From Paenalcaligenes faecalis (GTDB lineage: Bacteria > Pseudomonadota > Gammaproteobacteria > Burkholderiales > Burkholderiaceae_B), in contig NZ_CP106841.1 in NCBI RefSeq assembly GCF_027557445.1, positions 2,218,001 to 2,282,000 on the forward strand: a stretch of DNA of 64,000 nt, read 5' to 3'. A model generated the notes under the pieces. That model was not told the DNA's origin, did not search any database, and saw nothing but the letters and a program-made list of their open reading frames with translations. Positions within the stretch are counted from its first letter, which is position 1. Each line of letters begins with the position of its first letter. The translations under genes were made by a program, and so were the position numbers. Below are positions 50,283 through 58,267 of the stretch, piece after piece.

Positions 50283-50918
50283 TTATCCTTTAGAAAGCTG
50301 TGTTGTACGCTGCTCTAGGGAGTACAAGCGCTGCTCTAGCTGCGTAAGGCGTGACTGCCAAAGCTGATAATAATCTGTACTAACTAAAATGCCGCTTTCC
50401 TCACCTAAAAACTCGGCCATATTGGCCTCAAGATGTATTGCTGTACGCTGACCAGACGCCACCATCTGTTTTAAGGTGGCAACCAATCGGACCGCGACTA
50501 AATCACCAGTGAAGCGAGCTATTTCGGCCTCTGGGTCAAAGCGTAGTTGACTCGCAACCTGCGCAATAACGCTAGCCATGCCCGCATCGCCTTGAATATG
50601 CACTAAAGCCAATAAAGCCTCAGGGCTTGATTGTGCTAATGCCGATGGAAAAGACGCTAAACGATCTGCAGAAATAGTGAGCTGTACATCAGCGATATCA
50701 GTCAGATCGGTTAAGACCACATTACCGGTATACGTAAAGCTCAGGGGTAGGTGTAGAGCCCCTACGGTCAACGACACGGTACGCCCTGCATATTGGGCAA
50801 AACGCTGCTGAGCCCACGGTTCACGGGTTAAGACGGCATTAAGCGCCCGCACAATAATTGTTGTGGGGCGCAAAATAGCCGGTATAGGCAATGAAGCGAA
50901 AAGGGTTTGCAAAGACAC
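50283..50918 (-). CDS. ubiJ: Ubiquinone biosynthesis accessory factor UbiJ (SCP2 domain)
   Basis: The 211-residue protein has an SCP2-type lipid-binding domain in its N-terminal half ([19 protein letters not shown] and [18 protein letters not shown]; then [38 protein letters not shown]). Its C-terminus is a coiled-coil-like Gln/Leu-rich stretch. In E. coli UbiJ holds ubiquinone intermediates for the Ubi complex. The call is by domain and by its place directly before ubiB; sequence identity in this family is always low. Confidence 0.82.
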   Translation of the reverse strand: MSLQTLFASLPIPAILRPTTIIVRALNAVLTREPWAQQRFAQYAGRTVSLTVGALHLPLSFTYTGNVVLTDLTDIADVQLTISADRLASFPSALAQSSPEALLALVHIQGDAGMASVIAQVASQLRFDPEAEIARFTGDLVAVRLVATLKQMVASGQRTAIHLEANMAEFLGEESGILVSTDYYQLWQSRLTQLEQRLYSLEQRTTQLSKG

Positions 50919-50969
50919 AGTCCACCTATGAGTTGGAGAATAGCCTTAGTTTAACCCGTTGCGTCGTCT

Positions 50970-51947
50970 TTAGTGCGTTGGATTAATCTGTTGAATACCA
51001 GCAAGCAACCAACCTGCATTATCTGCTTTGTATAGATTCCAAACCTCTTCGAAGCTAAATGCATCTGCATTCGTTTCTTCGCGCAGCATTCCTGAATAAC
51101 GCACGCTTGCTAAATGGCCATCAGCCACCTTTTCAATACCAAGTAACTCAGCATTTAGCAAAACAATTTGAGTGTTCTGTGCGCCTTCGCGAGCTAGGAT
51201 TTCAGGAGTTAGCTCTTTAAGTAAGTCATCGGTCAACAAATCACGTAATGCAGCTGGATTACCCTGATCCCATAAACCCTGAACATCACGGAACTGCTGC
51301 TTAGCATTTGCTAAGAAAGTCATAATATCGAAGTCATCGGGAATAAACCAAGCCGGATCGACTTTTTGTGTAGGTTCAGCAGAAGCCGTTGCCATTGGCG
51401 CTGTATCAAAATGAGTATTTTGCGCTGCTGGAGCAGAGGCAGGACTAGCCGGCATCTGTGGGGTGGATTCTCGGTACATAGGACTGGTCGCACCGGCGGA
51501 CTGGGTGGCTGGTTTTGCCCCCCCGCGCAAACGACGCACGATGAAAATCACCGCAAAAATAACTAAGCCAATCAACAACATGCTGGAGAGCGCTTCGAGC
51601 ATTGCGCCACCTAGACCTAAGCTAGACAACAACGCAGCGATCCCTAGACCTGCGGCTAAACCCGCAATAGGACCTAGAAAACGGGAAAAACCACTTTTAG
51701 GGGCTGCAGCAGCTGCGCCACCACGTGCGGCATTCGCATTCGCTGGTGTAGCGGCATTGCGGTTTGTATTAGCCGCTGGAGGCTGAACGGCTTGACGCTG
51801 TTGTGTTACGTTAGAGGACTGACGACCAAAGCTTTTACCACCGCCCATACGACGAGCTTCGGCATCAAACGAAGCCGTAAGCAAAGTAAAGGTAGAGACA
51901 ACAAGCACAGCCATAGCCATGAATTGGGATAAACGCTTAGAAAGCAT
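50970..51947 (-). CDS. Tim44-domain membrane protein
   Basis: The 325-residue protein starts with a signal-like segment (SQFMAMAVLVVSTFTLLTASFDA), has an Ala/Asn/Pro-rich low-complexity region, then a Gly- and Leu-rich membrane stretch (LGPIAGLAAGLGIAALLSSLGLGG) and a C-terminal Tim44-like domain (FANAKQ..., WDQGNPAALRDLLTDDLLKELTPEI, ending WLLAGIQQINP). In Burkholderiales this gene commonly stands between ubiE and ubiJ. Here ubiE is displaced by 7 kb. Its function is unproven; an inner-membrane role is likely. Confidence 0.82.
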   Translation of the reverse strand: MLSKRLSQFMAMAVLVVSTFTLLTASFDAEARRMGGGKSFGRQSSNVTQQRQAVQPPAANTNRNAATPANANAARGGAAAAAPKSGFSRFLGPIAGLAAGLGIAALLSSLGLGGAMLEALSSMLLIGLVIFAVIFIVRRLRGGAKPATQSAGATSPMYRESTPQMPASPASAPAAQNTHFDTAPMATASAEPTQKVDPAWFIPDDFDIMTFLANAKQQFRDVQGLWDQGNPAALRDLLTDDLLKELTPEILAREGAQNTQIVLLNAELLGIEKVADGHLASVRYSGMLREETNADAFSFEEVWNLYKADNAGWLLAGIQQINPTH

Positions 51948-52044
51948 GAGATCTCCTGCGGGCGGTATTATTCCACCCTAAATAGCGAAAAACTGACTAG
52001 AAGCTGACAGATTAGCATAAGTCCTCTGAACTTAACTACTCTTT

Positions 52045-53628
52045 TTACTTAATTAGGTCAGCAACCAACAATCCTGACCCACCCCCTAAGCCCGGGCCTG
52101 GGTGGGTAGACGCTCCGATATGGAATACGTTTTTAATAGGGGTTTGATGGCCTTTAGTGGTTCCTATCTTTGCAAAAGGCCTAAACCAGAAAAACTGATC
52201 TAACGAACACGCACCAGAATAAATATCCCCACCAACTAAATTCTGATTTAATCCTTGTAGATCCATCGGACTCAATACATGGCGACCAATAATCAACTCA
52301 TGTAAACCCGGCAATACCTGCTCAAGCTGGGCCAGAATTCGATCTGCTACGTGCTCTTTCACCTCATCGGTCCAGCCCGCTTCCTTATCTACAGCGATCT
52401 CTCCTTTAGCATCTCCTTTTAAACCACGAGGCATATCTTGAATTTGCAGCCAAAGAATCCAACCTCCTGCTAGTACTCGACTGGGGTCTACAGCCGCAGG
52501 CTGACCAATTGCTACCGTAGGTTGGCTGGGAATTAACCCACACTCAGCCTGCATGACAGACAGAGACACCTGATCTAAATCAGAGGCCAAATGCACTAAC
52601 GGAACCTGTAGCATCTCCTCATTCATCCATGCCGGTTTAGCAGACAAAGCTAAATGGATCTGCATTGCACCCCGACCATAGCGATAGTTTTTGGCCGCCT
52701 TTATAACGGGTGCAGGCATATCAGGCAGTAGGTCTTGATAGAGTTGTGAGGGTGTCACATTACACACCACTGCTTTATTAGCGTGATACGAGGCTGAGCC
52801 TGCCTCTACCCCAACCGCTTTGCCCTGCTGCAGTAAAATCTTTGTCACTGATATATTCGTTTTTACTAGACCACCACGCTGTTGGATCAATGAGACCAAG
52901 GCGTCAACTAACTGACTGCCGCCTCCTTTGACCACTGGCATACCACCCGCTACAACTGCCGCAAAGGTAAGTTTTCCAATTAATGCTGACCCCGCGTCTT
53001 GAGGACCTAACCCCGAGTGCAACACCCACGGAGCCATCAAAGCCTCGGTTAGATCATGGTGCACGTGTTGTTGCGACCAGGTTCTAAAGGGAGTCAAGCT
53101 TTGGGCTGCAAACTGCAATAACTGATCCACCCCTTTTTTACGCCATTGCTGAAAGAGTAATTTATATGTAGAAAACTGATAAGGAGACCCACCTAGCAAC
53201 CCAAATAATAATTCGCCATTTTGATTGAAGATCTCGTCGGCCATTGCACCAATTAGCGCGCCGTCTCCCGCAGCTAACTGATCTAAGCGCTCTATCGCAT
53301 CCGCTATGTCTTGTTTTAACGCTACGCTACGACCGTCTGGCAGCACAACACCGGTGGTATAACCATTATTTAAGAACTCCACCCCTGCCTGAGCTAAATC
53401 CTCTTTTAAGGCCGCATACGCCCCCCCACCTAAGAACAAGGGATACCACGAGGCCATTAACTCATGTAAATACCCGGGAAATAGTTCTTCTGTACGTATA
53501 CAACCGCCTACTACCGCATTACGCTCTAGCACTAGTGGTTTAATCCCTCGTTTTGCTAATAAAGCAGCGCAAACTAATGAATTCAAGCCACTGCCTACAA
53601 TAATGACATCCCAGCGATCATCACTCAT
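52045..53628 (-). CDS. Phytoene-desaturase-like FAD-dependent oxidoreductase
   Basis: The 527-residue flavoenzyme belongs to the NAD(P)/FAD-dependent oxidoreductase group that includes PYROXD2 and bacterial carotenoid desaturase relatives. The FAD-binding motif IVGSGLNSLVCAALLAKRG opens at residue 11, VLERNAVVGGC follows, and the C-terminus has the closing GASTHPGPGLGGGSGLLVADLI. No carotenoid genes are near, so oxidation or reduction of a catabolic intermediate is more likely. It is the last gene of the Rieske operon (17 bases after the SDR). Its partner substrate is unknown. Confidence 0.8.
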   Translation of the reverse strand: MSDDRWDVIIVGSGLNSLVCAALLAKRGIKPLVLERNAVVGGCIRTEELFPGYLHELMASWYPLFLGGGAYAALKEDLAQAGVEFLNNGYTTGVVLPDGRSVALKQDIADAIERLDQLAAGDGALIGAMADEIFNQNGELLFGLLGGSPYQFSTYKLLFQQWRKKGVDQLLQFAAQSLTPFRTWSQQHVHHDLTEALMAPWVLHSGLGPQDAGSALIGKLTFAAVVAGGMPVVKGGGSQLVDALVSLIQQRGGLVKTNISVTKILLQQGKAVGVEAGSASYHANKAVVCNVTPSQLYQDLLPDMPAPVIKAAKNYRYGRGAMQIHLALSAKPAWMNEEMLQVPLVHLASDLDQVSLSVMQAECGLIPSQPTVAIGQPAAVDPSRVLAGGWILWLQIQDMPRGLKGDAKGEIAVDKEAGWTDEVKEHVADRILAQLEQVLPGLHELIIGRHVLSPMDLQGLNQNLVGGDIYSGACSLDQFFWFRPFAKIGTTKGHQTPIKNVFHIGASTHPGPGLGGGSGLLVADLIK

Positions 53629-53645
53629 TTTGTCTCCTCAGTTCT

Positions 53646-54443
53646 TTATTCGTTATTATTTTCAGCACAGGCAAACCAATGCTTAGGACCTTTACCCTGA
53701 TCAGGACCTAAAACGGAAAAACCTCCATCTACAGGGATATCCACGCCAGTAATCCAACTGGCTTTAGGTGAAGCAACAAAACAAACGACATCAGCAATTT
53801 CCTCTGCATTTCCGACTCGACCTAACGGATGCGTCACAGCGCCGACTCGGTCGGCCTGCTCTCTATCTTTATTCGCCATCTCAGACAAAGCCGGAGACCA
53901 CGTCCATGCAGGAGAAACAGCTACGGTACGTATTCCTTTAGGTGCTAGCTCTACCGCTAAACTTTTAGTCAAATGCAACATGGCCGCTTTGGATGCGGGA
54001 TAAAGCAATCTCCCTGCCGCGGCAATTTTGCCTCCAATACTGCCCATATTTACAATCACGGACCCCGCCGCCATATATGGCACGACTTTTTGTGCCATTA
54101 ACGCCGCCGAAATTAAGTTCACGCCTAAAGTGAAATGCCACTGCTCTCTAGTTGATGCTAAGCCTGCATCCTCATAGACACACGCATTATTTACCAACAC
54201 ATCAATCCGTCCGAATTGGCGCTTAATTTTTTCAATCCCAACATCAATCGCCCTATCATCTTGAATATCAATAGCGGTGAACTGAGCTAGCCCATTGGAC
54301 TGCAGCTCATTTTCTAGCTGCTGGCCTGCCTCGTGATTCTGATCAACAATAACGACACAATCGCCCTGCGCTACAAATGCGCGTACGATAGCCGCCCCTA
54401 GCCCTTGGCCCCCCCCTGTCACGATAACAACCCGCTTTGTCAT
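53646..54443 (-). CDS. Short-chain dehydrogenase/reductase of the Rieske operon
   Basis: The 265-residue classical SDR has the cofactor motif VTGGGQGLGAAIV at residues 7-19, NNACVYEDAG, a catalytic Ser in NMGSIGGK, and YPASK with the catalytic Tyr and Lys. The fourth-residue pattern after the strand (VDQNHEAG) fits NAD(H) preference. It overlaps the upstream hydrolase by 4 bases. In Rieske oxygenase pathways an SDR often rearomatises the cis-diol; here that is a reasonable inference. Confidence 0.82.
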   Translation of the reverse strand: MTKRVVIVTGGGQGLGAAIVRAFVAQGDCVVIVDQNHEAGQQLENELQSNGLAQFTAIDIQDDRAIDVGIEKIKRQFGRIDVLVNNACVYEDAGLASTREQWHFTLGVNLISAALMAQKVVPYMAAGSVIVNMGSIGGKIAAAGRLLYPASKAAMLHLTKSLAVELAPKGIRTVAVSPAWTWSPALSEMANKDREQADRVGAVTHPLGRVGNAEEIADVVCFVASPKASWITGVDIPVDGGFSVLGPDQGKGPKHWFACAENNNE

Positions 54444-55042
54444 GATATTTTCTCCTTAAATAAATATGCCATATCGACATCATTATAAATATGCGCGATC
54501 AAGCTCATACTTTTTAAAGAGGCTTCATGGGCTTGAGCTGGAGCGCCACAGGCCGCCGCCGCCACGGTTACGTTAAAACCCATATCCACCGCATGGCGTA
54601 CTGTACTCTCGACCACAGAATGAGTCGCAACACCAGCTATCACCAATCGATCCGGTTTCAACTGATTTAGAATCGCCTCCAGCGTTGAGGCATAAAACGC
54701 ATTAATTCTTTTATGAATTACCTCAAACTCCAGCGGGCTGGATTCCAATGGGGCCAAACCGGTAAAAAAGGCACTACCCCAACTGCCCTCTTGTACCGCC
54801 TGCAACTGACGCACACCCGCAAAAATAGGAGCATTAGTCGCTAAATCTGCATAGTCTGCTCGATAAGCCACCCGTACATGCACGATAGCGACCTCATGCT
54901 GACGTGCCTGCTGCAATAATGCAGTGGCTGCACAAATAATGCCCTGTCTTTGCGAGCTATTTTCCTCAATGCCAACACGAATCTTACCTTTCTCGTGCAG
55001 CACGTCATTTTGATAATGTAAAGCGAGTAAAACGGTAGTCAC
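54440..55042 (-). CDS. Isochorismatase-fold hydrolase lacking the catalytic Cys
   Basis: The 200-residue protein shows the isochorismatase fold: LALHYQNDVL with the catalytic Asp (D13), FEVIHKRINAFYAST with the Lys (K111), and GVATHSVVESTVRHA. In cysteine hydrolases of this fold the motif is GVATNVCVEST, with the nucleophile Cys; here that position (143) is Val. This resembles isochorismatases, which also lack the Cys, more than amidases. It could hydrolyse a vinyl ether or amide by a different mechanism, or be inactive. It sits between the oxygenase beta gene and the SDR. Confidence 0.78.
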   Translation of the reverse strand: MTTVLLALHYQNDVLHEKGKIRVGIEENSSQRQGIICAATALLQQARQHEVAIVHVRVAYRADYADLATNAPIFAGVRQLQAVQEGSWGSAFFTGLAPLESSPLEFEVIHKRINAFYASTLEAILNQLKPDRLVIAGVATHSVVESTVRHAVDMGFNVTVAAAACGAPAQAHEASLKSMSLIAHIYNDVDMAYLFKEKIS

Positions 55043-55062
55043 AGGCTCATCCTCTTTAGTAC

Positions 55063-55596
55063 TTAAATATGCACTTCTAAATTGCTATGTACGTCTTCTC
55101 GGTTAATCAGATTGACTTGTTTTAAGTACAGCCTCCAACTATCTGCCGTGGAGGCTAGTTTATAAATATATGAGCCAGCCAAGACTCGTTGTTGTCCAGC
55201 TCGGCTTTCTACCGATTGGAAATTAGCACGCACTACTAAATACCCTTGTTGATCCTGCCCCTCAATGGAGATATTGCCTAGCAACCTAGAGGCTTGAGTC
55301 GGTGGTTGCTGTGACCAATTACGAGCATTCTCTAATCGACGCATCCGTAACTCGCGCAGCATCTTATTTTCCCAAAAAAGAGAGATATGATCATAAGGAC
55401 TGGTTTGCTCAAAGGATTGAGGCACCCAATACATACCATCGTCAGTCCAAAGGGCTAACCACTCATCCCAGCGCCGCTCATCAAGTAAACGCGCCTCAAA
55501 ATATAAGAACTGGTTTAATGCCTCTTTTCTTTCAGCGGTTAACGAAACAGGCTGTAAATCATCAACACTTACGTCAAATTCAATATCAAATAACAT
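55063..55596 (-). CDS. Rieske ring-hydroxylating oxygenase, beta subunit
   Basis: The 177-residue protein has the NTF2-like fold of small (beta) subunits: LNQFLYFEARLLDERRWDEWLALWTDDGMYWVPQ at residues 29-62, then YDHISLFWENKMLRELRMRRLENARNWSQ. It is the structural partner of the alpha subunit, 9 bases upstream. Length is typical (about 160-180). The second subunit identifies the system as an alpha3beta3-type aromatic oxygenase and not an alpha-only one. Confidence 0.9.
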   Translation of the reverse strand: MLFDIEFDVSVDDLQPVSLTAERKEALNQFLYFEARLLDERRWDEWLALWTDDGMYWVPQSFEQTSPYDHISLFWENKMLRELRMRRLENARNWSQQPPTQASRLLGNISIEGQDQQGYLVVRANFQSVESRAGQQRVLAGSYIYKLASTADSWRLYLKQVNLINREDVHSNLEVHI

Positions 55597-55605
55597 ATCC
55601 CCTCC

Positions 55606-56907
55606 TTAGACCTCAAGCATGTATTGTTTCCACGCACGATATAAATTACGAACTGGTAACTCGCTCGTCCCATTTACCGCCTTATAACCGCCCTCAATCT
55701 TTTCATCTGTTCCGTAGTAGCGATGCATACTAATCCAATCACCCCCATCAACTAAATTCCCCTGTTGACAGCGACCATATAACTCTACGTCGTCAGGCAT
55801 AACATTCGAAGAGGGGGAGTTAATTAAATTGGCATACATTAATCCACGATGGAACAATTCCTCGGGAGCTCCTTTCAATCTAAACAGTTGAATTTCAACC
55901 TCTGTTTCATCTACGGCTACAGGTCGAATTACTCTGAACTGCTGAAAAACAGTGTGAGGGGAACCACTACCATAGAGCACTGTGTTATGACGATTTTCAC
56001 TCAATATAGCTAAAGCACGTTCCTGACCATAAGCTTCAGTTAATAGTTCATAGTGACGTTTTGAGACGGGATCAGTTTCAATGGAACCTGGGTCAAAAAT
56101 ACCTTCCATATAGCCATGCCCATGATCAAAAGCATATAAGTCCAATTTTTCCCAAAAGGTGTATGGCTCACCATTCCCAGCCATAATATGTAGCTCTAGT
56201 GGCATATTACCCTCGACCCCGGCTTGTTCTTTAGCAGCCACATGCGAAGACTCATGAGTCACTACCGCGTGCATCGTGTCATGCAGATTTTCGTAGAACA
56301 CTTTCCAATTAGAAGGTTGTCTAACCTTAAAGCTGCCTTTAGCTACCTCAACCTCACCAACAGGAGAGCGATCACAAAGATTATCTATAGAGCTAATTAC
56401 CCCTCCTAAGAACTCATGTAAACCAACTCCCTCGGCAGTCTGATTTGCAAAGACAAAGCCACGGTAGCTCTCAACTCTAGCAACTTGACGCATGGAAAAA
56501 TCAGGATGCTTAGGATCAAAACAGGTGCCTTCAAAGCCAGAACGCATAGGAGCCGCTAAATGATCACCATCTAATTTAAAGGTCCATGCATGATAAGGAC
56601 AGCGGAAGAACTTCCCTGTATTACCACAACCTTTAGCCACAATTTGAGCGCCTTTATGTGGGCAACGGTTATATAGCACATAGACATTTTTATCACTGCC
56701 CCGCACCATAATGACTTCCTGAGTGCCCAGAGTCGTAGTAATGTAATCCCCGACGTTAGGAACCTGACTGTCATGCCCTATATATACCCATACTTTTGTA
56801 TAGATACGCTGCATTTCTAAATCAAATACACCCGGATCGGTATATAGTTTTTTATGGACACTCTCATCTCGCACCATTGCTTGAAGTTCTACATTTGAAT
56901 AACTCAT
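55606..56907 (-). CDS. Rieske ring-hydroxylating oxygenase, alpha subunit
   Basis: Started at 56907, where AAGGAGGAG lies 5 bases upstream, the catalytic subunit has 433 residues. The Rieske [2Fe-2S] ligands are C82, H84 (CPHKG) and C103, H106 (CPYH). The mononuclear iron ligands are in NLHDTMHAVVTH (D210 bridging, H213, H218), with a third Asp further on. It would add O2 to an aromatic or similar substrate. The protein resembles the anthranilate/benzoate-type large subunits in length and layout, but the substrate cannot be read from it. No ferredoxin or reductase is encoded nearby, so an external electron source is needed. Confidence 0.9.
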   Translation of the reverse strand: MSYSNVELQAMVRDESVHKKLYTDPGVFDLEMQRIYTKVWVYIGHDSQVPNVGDYITTTLGTQEVIMVRGSDKNVYVLYNRCPHKGAQIVAKGCGNTGKFFRCPYHAWTFKLDGDHLAAPMRSGFEGTCFDPKHPDFSMRQVARVESYRGFVFANQTAEGVGLHEFLGGVISSIDNLCDRSPVGEVEVAKGSFKVRQPSNWKVFYENLHDTMHAVVTHESSHVAAKEQAGVEGNMPLELHIMAGNGEPYTFWEKLDLYAFDHGHGYMEGIFDPGSIETDPVSKRHYELLTEAYGQERALAILSENRHNTVLYGSGSPHTVFQQFRVIRPVAVDETEVEIQLFRLKGAPEELFHRGLMYANLINSPSSNVMPDDVELYGRCQQGNLVDGGDWISMHRYYGTDEKIEGGYKAVNGTSELPVRNLYRAWKQYMLEV

Positions 56908-56921
56908 TTCGCTCCTCCTTT

Positions 56922-58088
56922 TTATAATCCACACTGCCCAGAGAATGGGTCTTCATATTTTTCAAAAATAGTTTCTAAAATCCTATTCGTCATTTCACCA
57001 TTTTCATTTTTATATACTTCTCTCATATAGTAATTTTGAATAGGATAGTTATTATTATTAAAAGAAAAATCACCTCTCACTGAATCAAAATTCGCTTTTT
57101 TAATTTCAGCCCTTAATTTTTCATTATCTTTATAATCACCATTTATATTTTTAATCGCCGAATCAATTAATCGGGCTGCATCATAACCTTGAGCTGCATA
57201 CATAGACGGAATACGTCCATATTTTTCTTTGAACAAAGTCACAAACTCATTGTTTGCCGCATTATCTAGATCTGGCGACCATTGCGACGCATTCATCATG
57301 CCTAACATAGGATCACCTACCGCTTTAATGGTGTCCTGATCGGCAGAAAAGCCAGGGGTATAAATAGCTAGCTGTTTATTCAATCCAGAGCTAACCAGTT
57401 GTTTAATAAAACTCACCCCCATGCCTCCCGGTAAAAAGAAAAACACGGCGTCAGCGCCTGAAGCTCGTATCTGAGCGACCTCGGCTGCGAAATCCAACTG
57501 CCCCAATTTCACATATACCTCATCCGCTACATCACCTTTGAAATAACGCTTAAAGCCATCTATAGATTCCTTACCGCCGGGATAGTTCGGGGCAATAAGA
57601 AACACACTTTTATGGTTTTTATCCGTGACATACTGACCCATTGCAGACGGAATATCCTCGTTCTGCCACGACACTGTGAAAAAATTGGGATGGCATTTGG
57701 CACCCGCGTAATCGGCTGGCCCTGTATTCGTGGACACATAAATCGTGTCACTATTCAAAATGCGAGGCATCACAGGCAGTAAAACGTTAGAGAACACCAT
57801 GCCTGTCATCAAATCGACCTTGTCTCTGCGTAGTAAACGCTCTGCGGCTTGACGCCCTTCATCCGCTTTTTGCTGATCATCAGCCACAATCAATTTAGTA
57901 GATACTCCACCTAATTGATTATTATTTTTTTCTAATGCTAATTCAAAACCATCTTTAATTTCATTTCCAAGAGCGGCTCCTGGTCCTGATAATGTGGATA
58001 AAAGTCCAATTTTTAATTCTTCATTTGCTAGCACATTACTCGCCATCCCTAATGCGCCTAATAAAATTGCAATAGAAGTCCGTCTCAT
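56922..58088 (-). CDS. Branched-chain-amino-acid-type ABC substrate-binding protein
   Basis: The 388-residue periplasmic protein begins with a signal peptide (cleaved near NVLA/NEELK) and has the LivJ-like Leu-binding fold (PF13458): IGLLSTLSGPGAALGNEIKDGFELALEKNNN near the N-terminus. It is the first gene of the operon, 14 bases before the oxygenase alpha gene. No permease or ATPase genes are beside it. Related orphan SBPs in aromatic pathways bind the aromatic substrate. Its DNA is clearly AT-rich with many AAA, ATT and AAT codons, particularly at both ends, unlike the flanking genes. Confidence 0.85.
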   Translation of the reverse strand: MRRTSIAILLGALGMASNVLANEELKIGLLSTLSGPGAALGNEIKDGFELALEKNNNQLGGVSTKLIVADDQQKADEGRQAAERLLRRDKVDLMTGMVFSNVLLPVMPRILNSDTIYVSTNTGPADYAGAKCHPNFFTVSWQNEDIPSAMGQYVTDKNHKSVFLIAPNYPGGKESIDGFKRYFKGDVADEVYVKLGQLDFAAEVAQIRASGADAVFFFLPGGMGVSFIKQLVSSGLNKQLAIYTPGFSADQDTIKAVGDPMLGMMNASQWSPDLDNAANNEFVTLFKEKYGRIPSMYAAQGYDAARLIDSAIKNINGDYKDNEKLRAEIKKANFDSVRGDFSFNNNNYPIQNYYMREVYKNENGEMTNRILETIFEKYEDPFSGQCGL

Positions 58089-58267
58089 CGCCTTCTCCTT
58101 TATGTAAGTGAAAACCCTAGAATTTCACTTCTAATTATTTTTTATTTCTTTTTTCTTTTAAACTGAAACTACTTTATGTCTAAACAATCTTAGGTGATGC
58201 CCACTCCTTGAACTAGCCATTTCAAGCAGGATGTATCCCTATCAAGCAAATAGTTGGAGATAAAAAA
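58089..58267. promoter_or_regulatory. Divergent promoter region of the catabolic island
   Basis: The 179 bases between the SBP gene (minus) and the AraC-family gene (plus) must carry both promoters. Two direct heptamers, TCAAGCA at 58222-58228 and 58242-58248, are 20 bp apart, in the same helical phase. This is the spacing expected for the two half-sites of an AraC-type activator. They lie just upstream of the regulator's own ATG (58268), which hints at autoregulation. An AAGGAGA lies before each start codon side. Confidence 0.5.

Noticed and set aside
55302-55733. 143-codon plus-strand frame over the oxygenase genes
   Set aside because: It spans the junction of the alpha and beta genes in antisense and has no recognisable domain.
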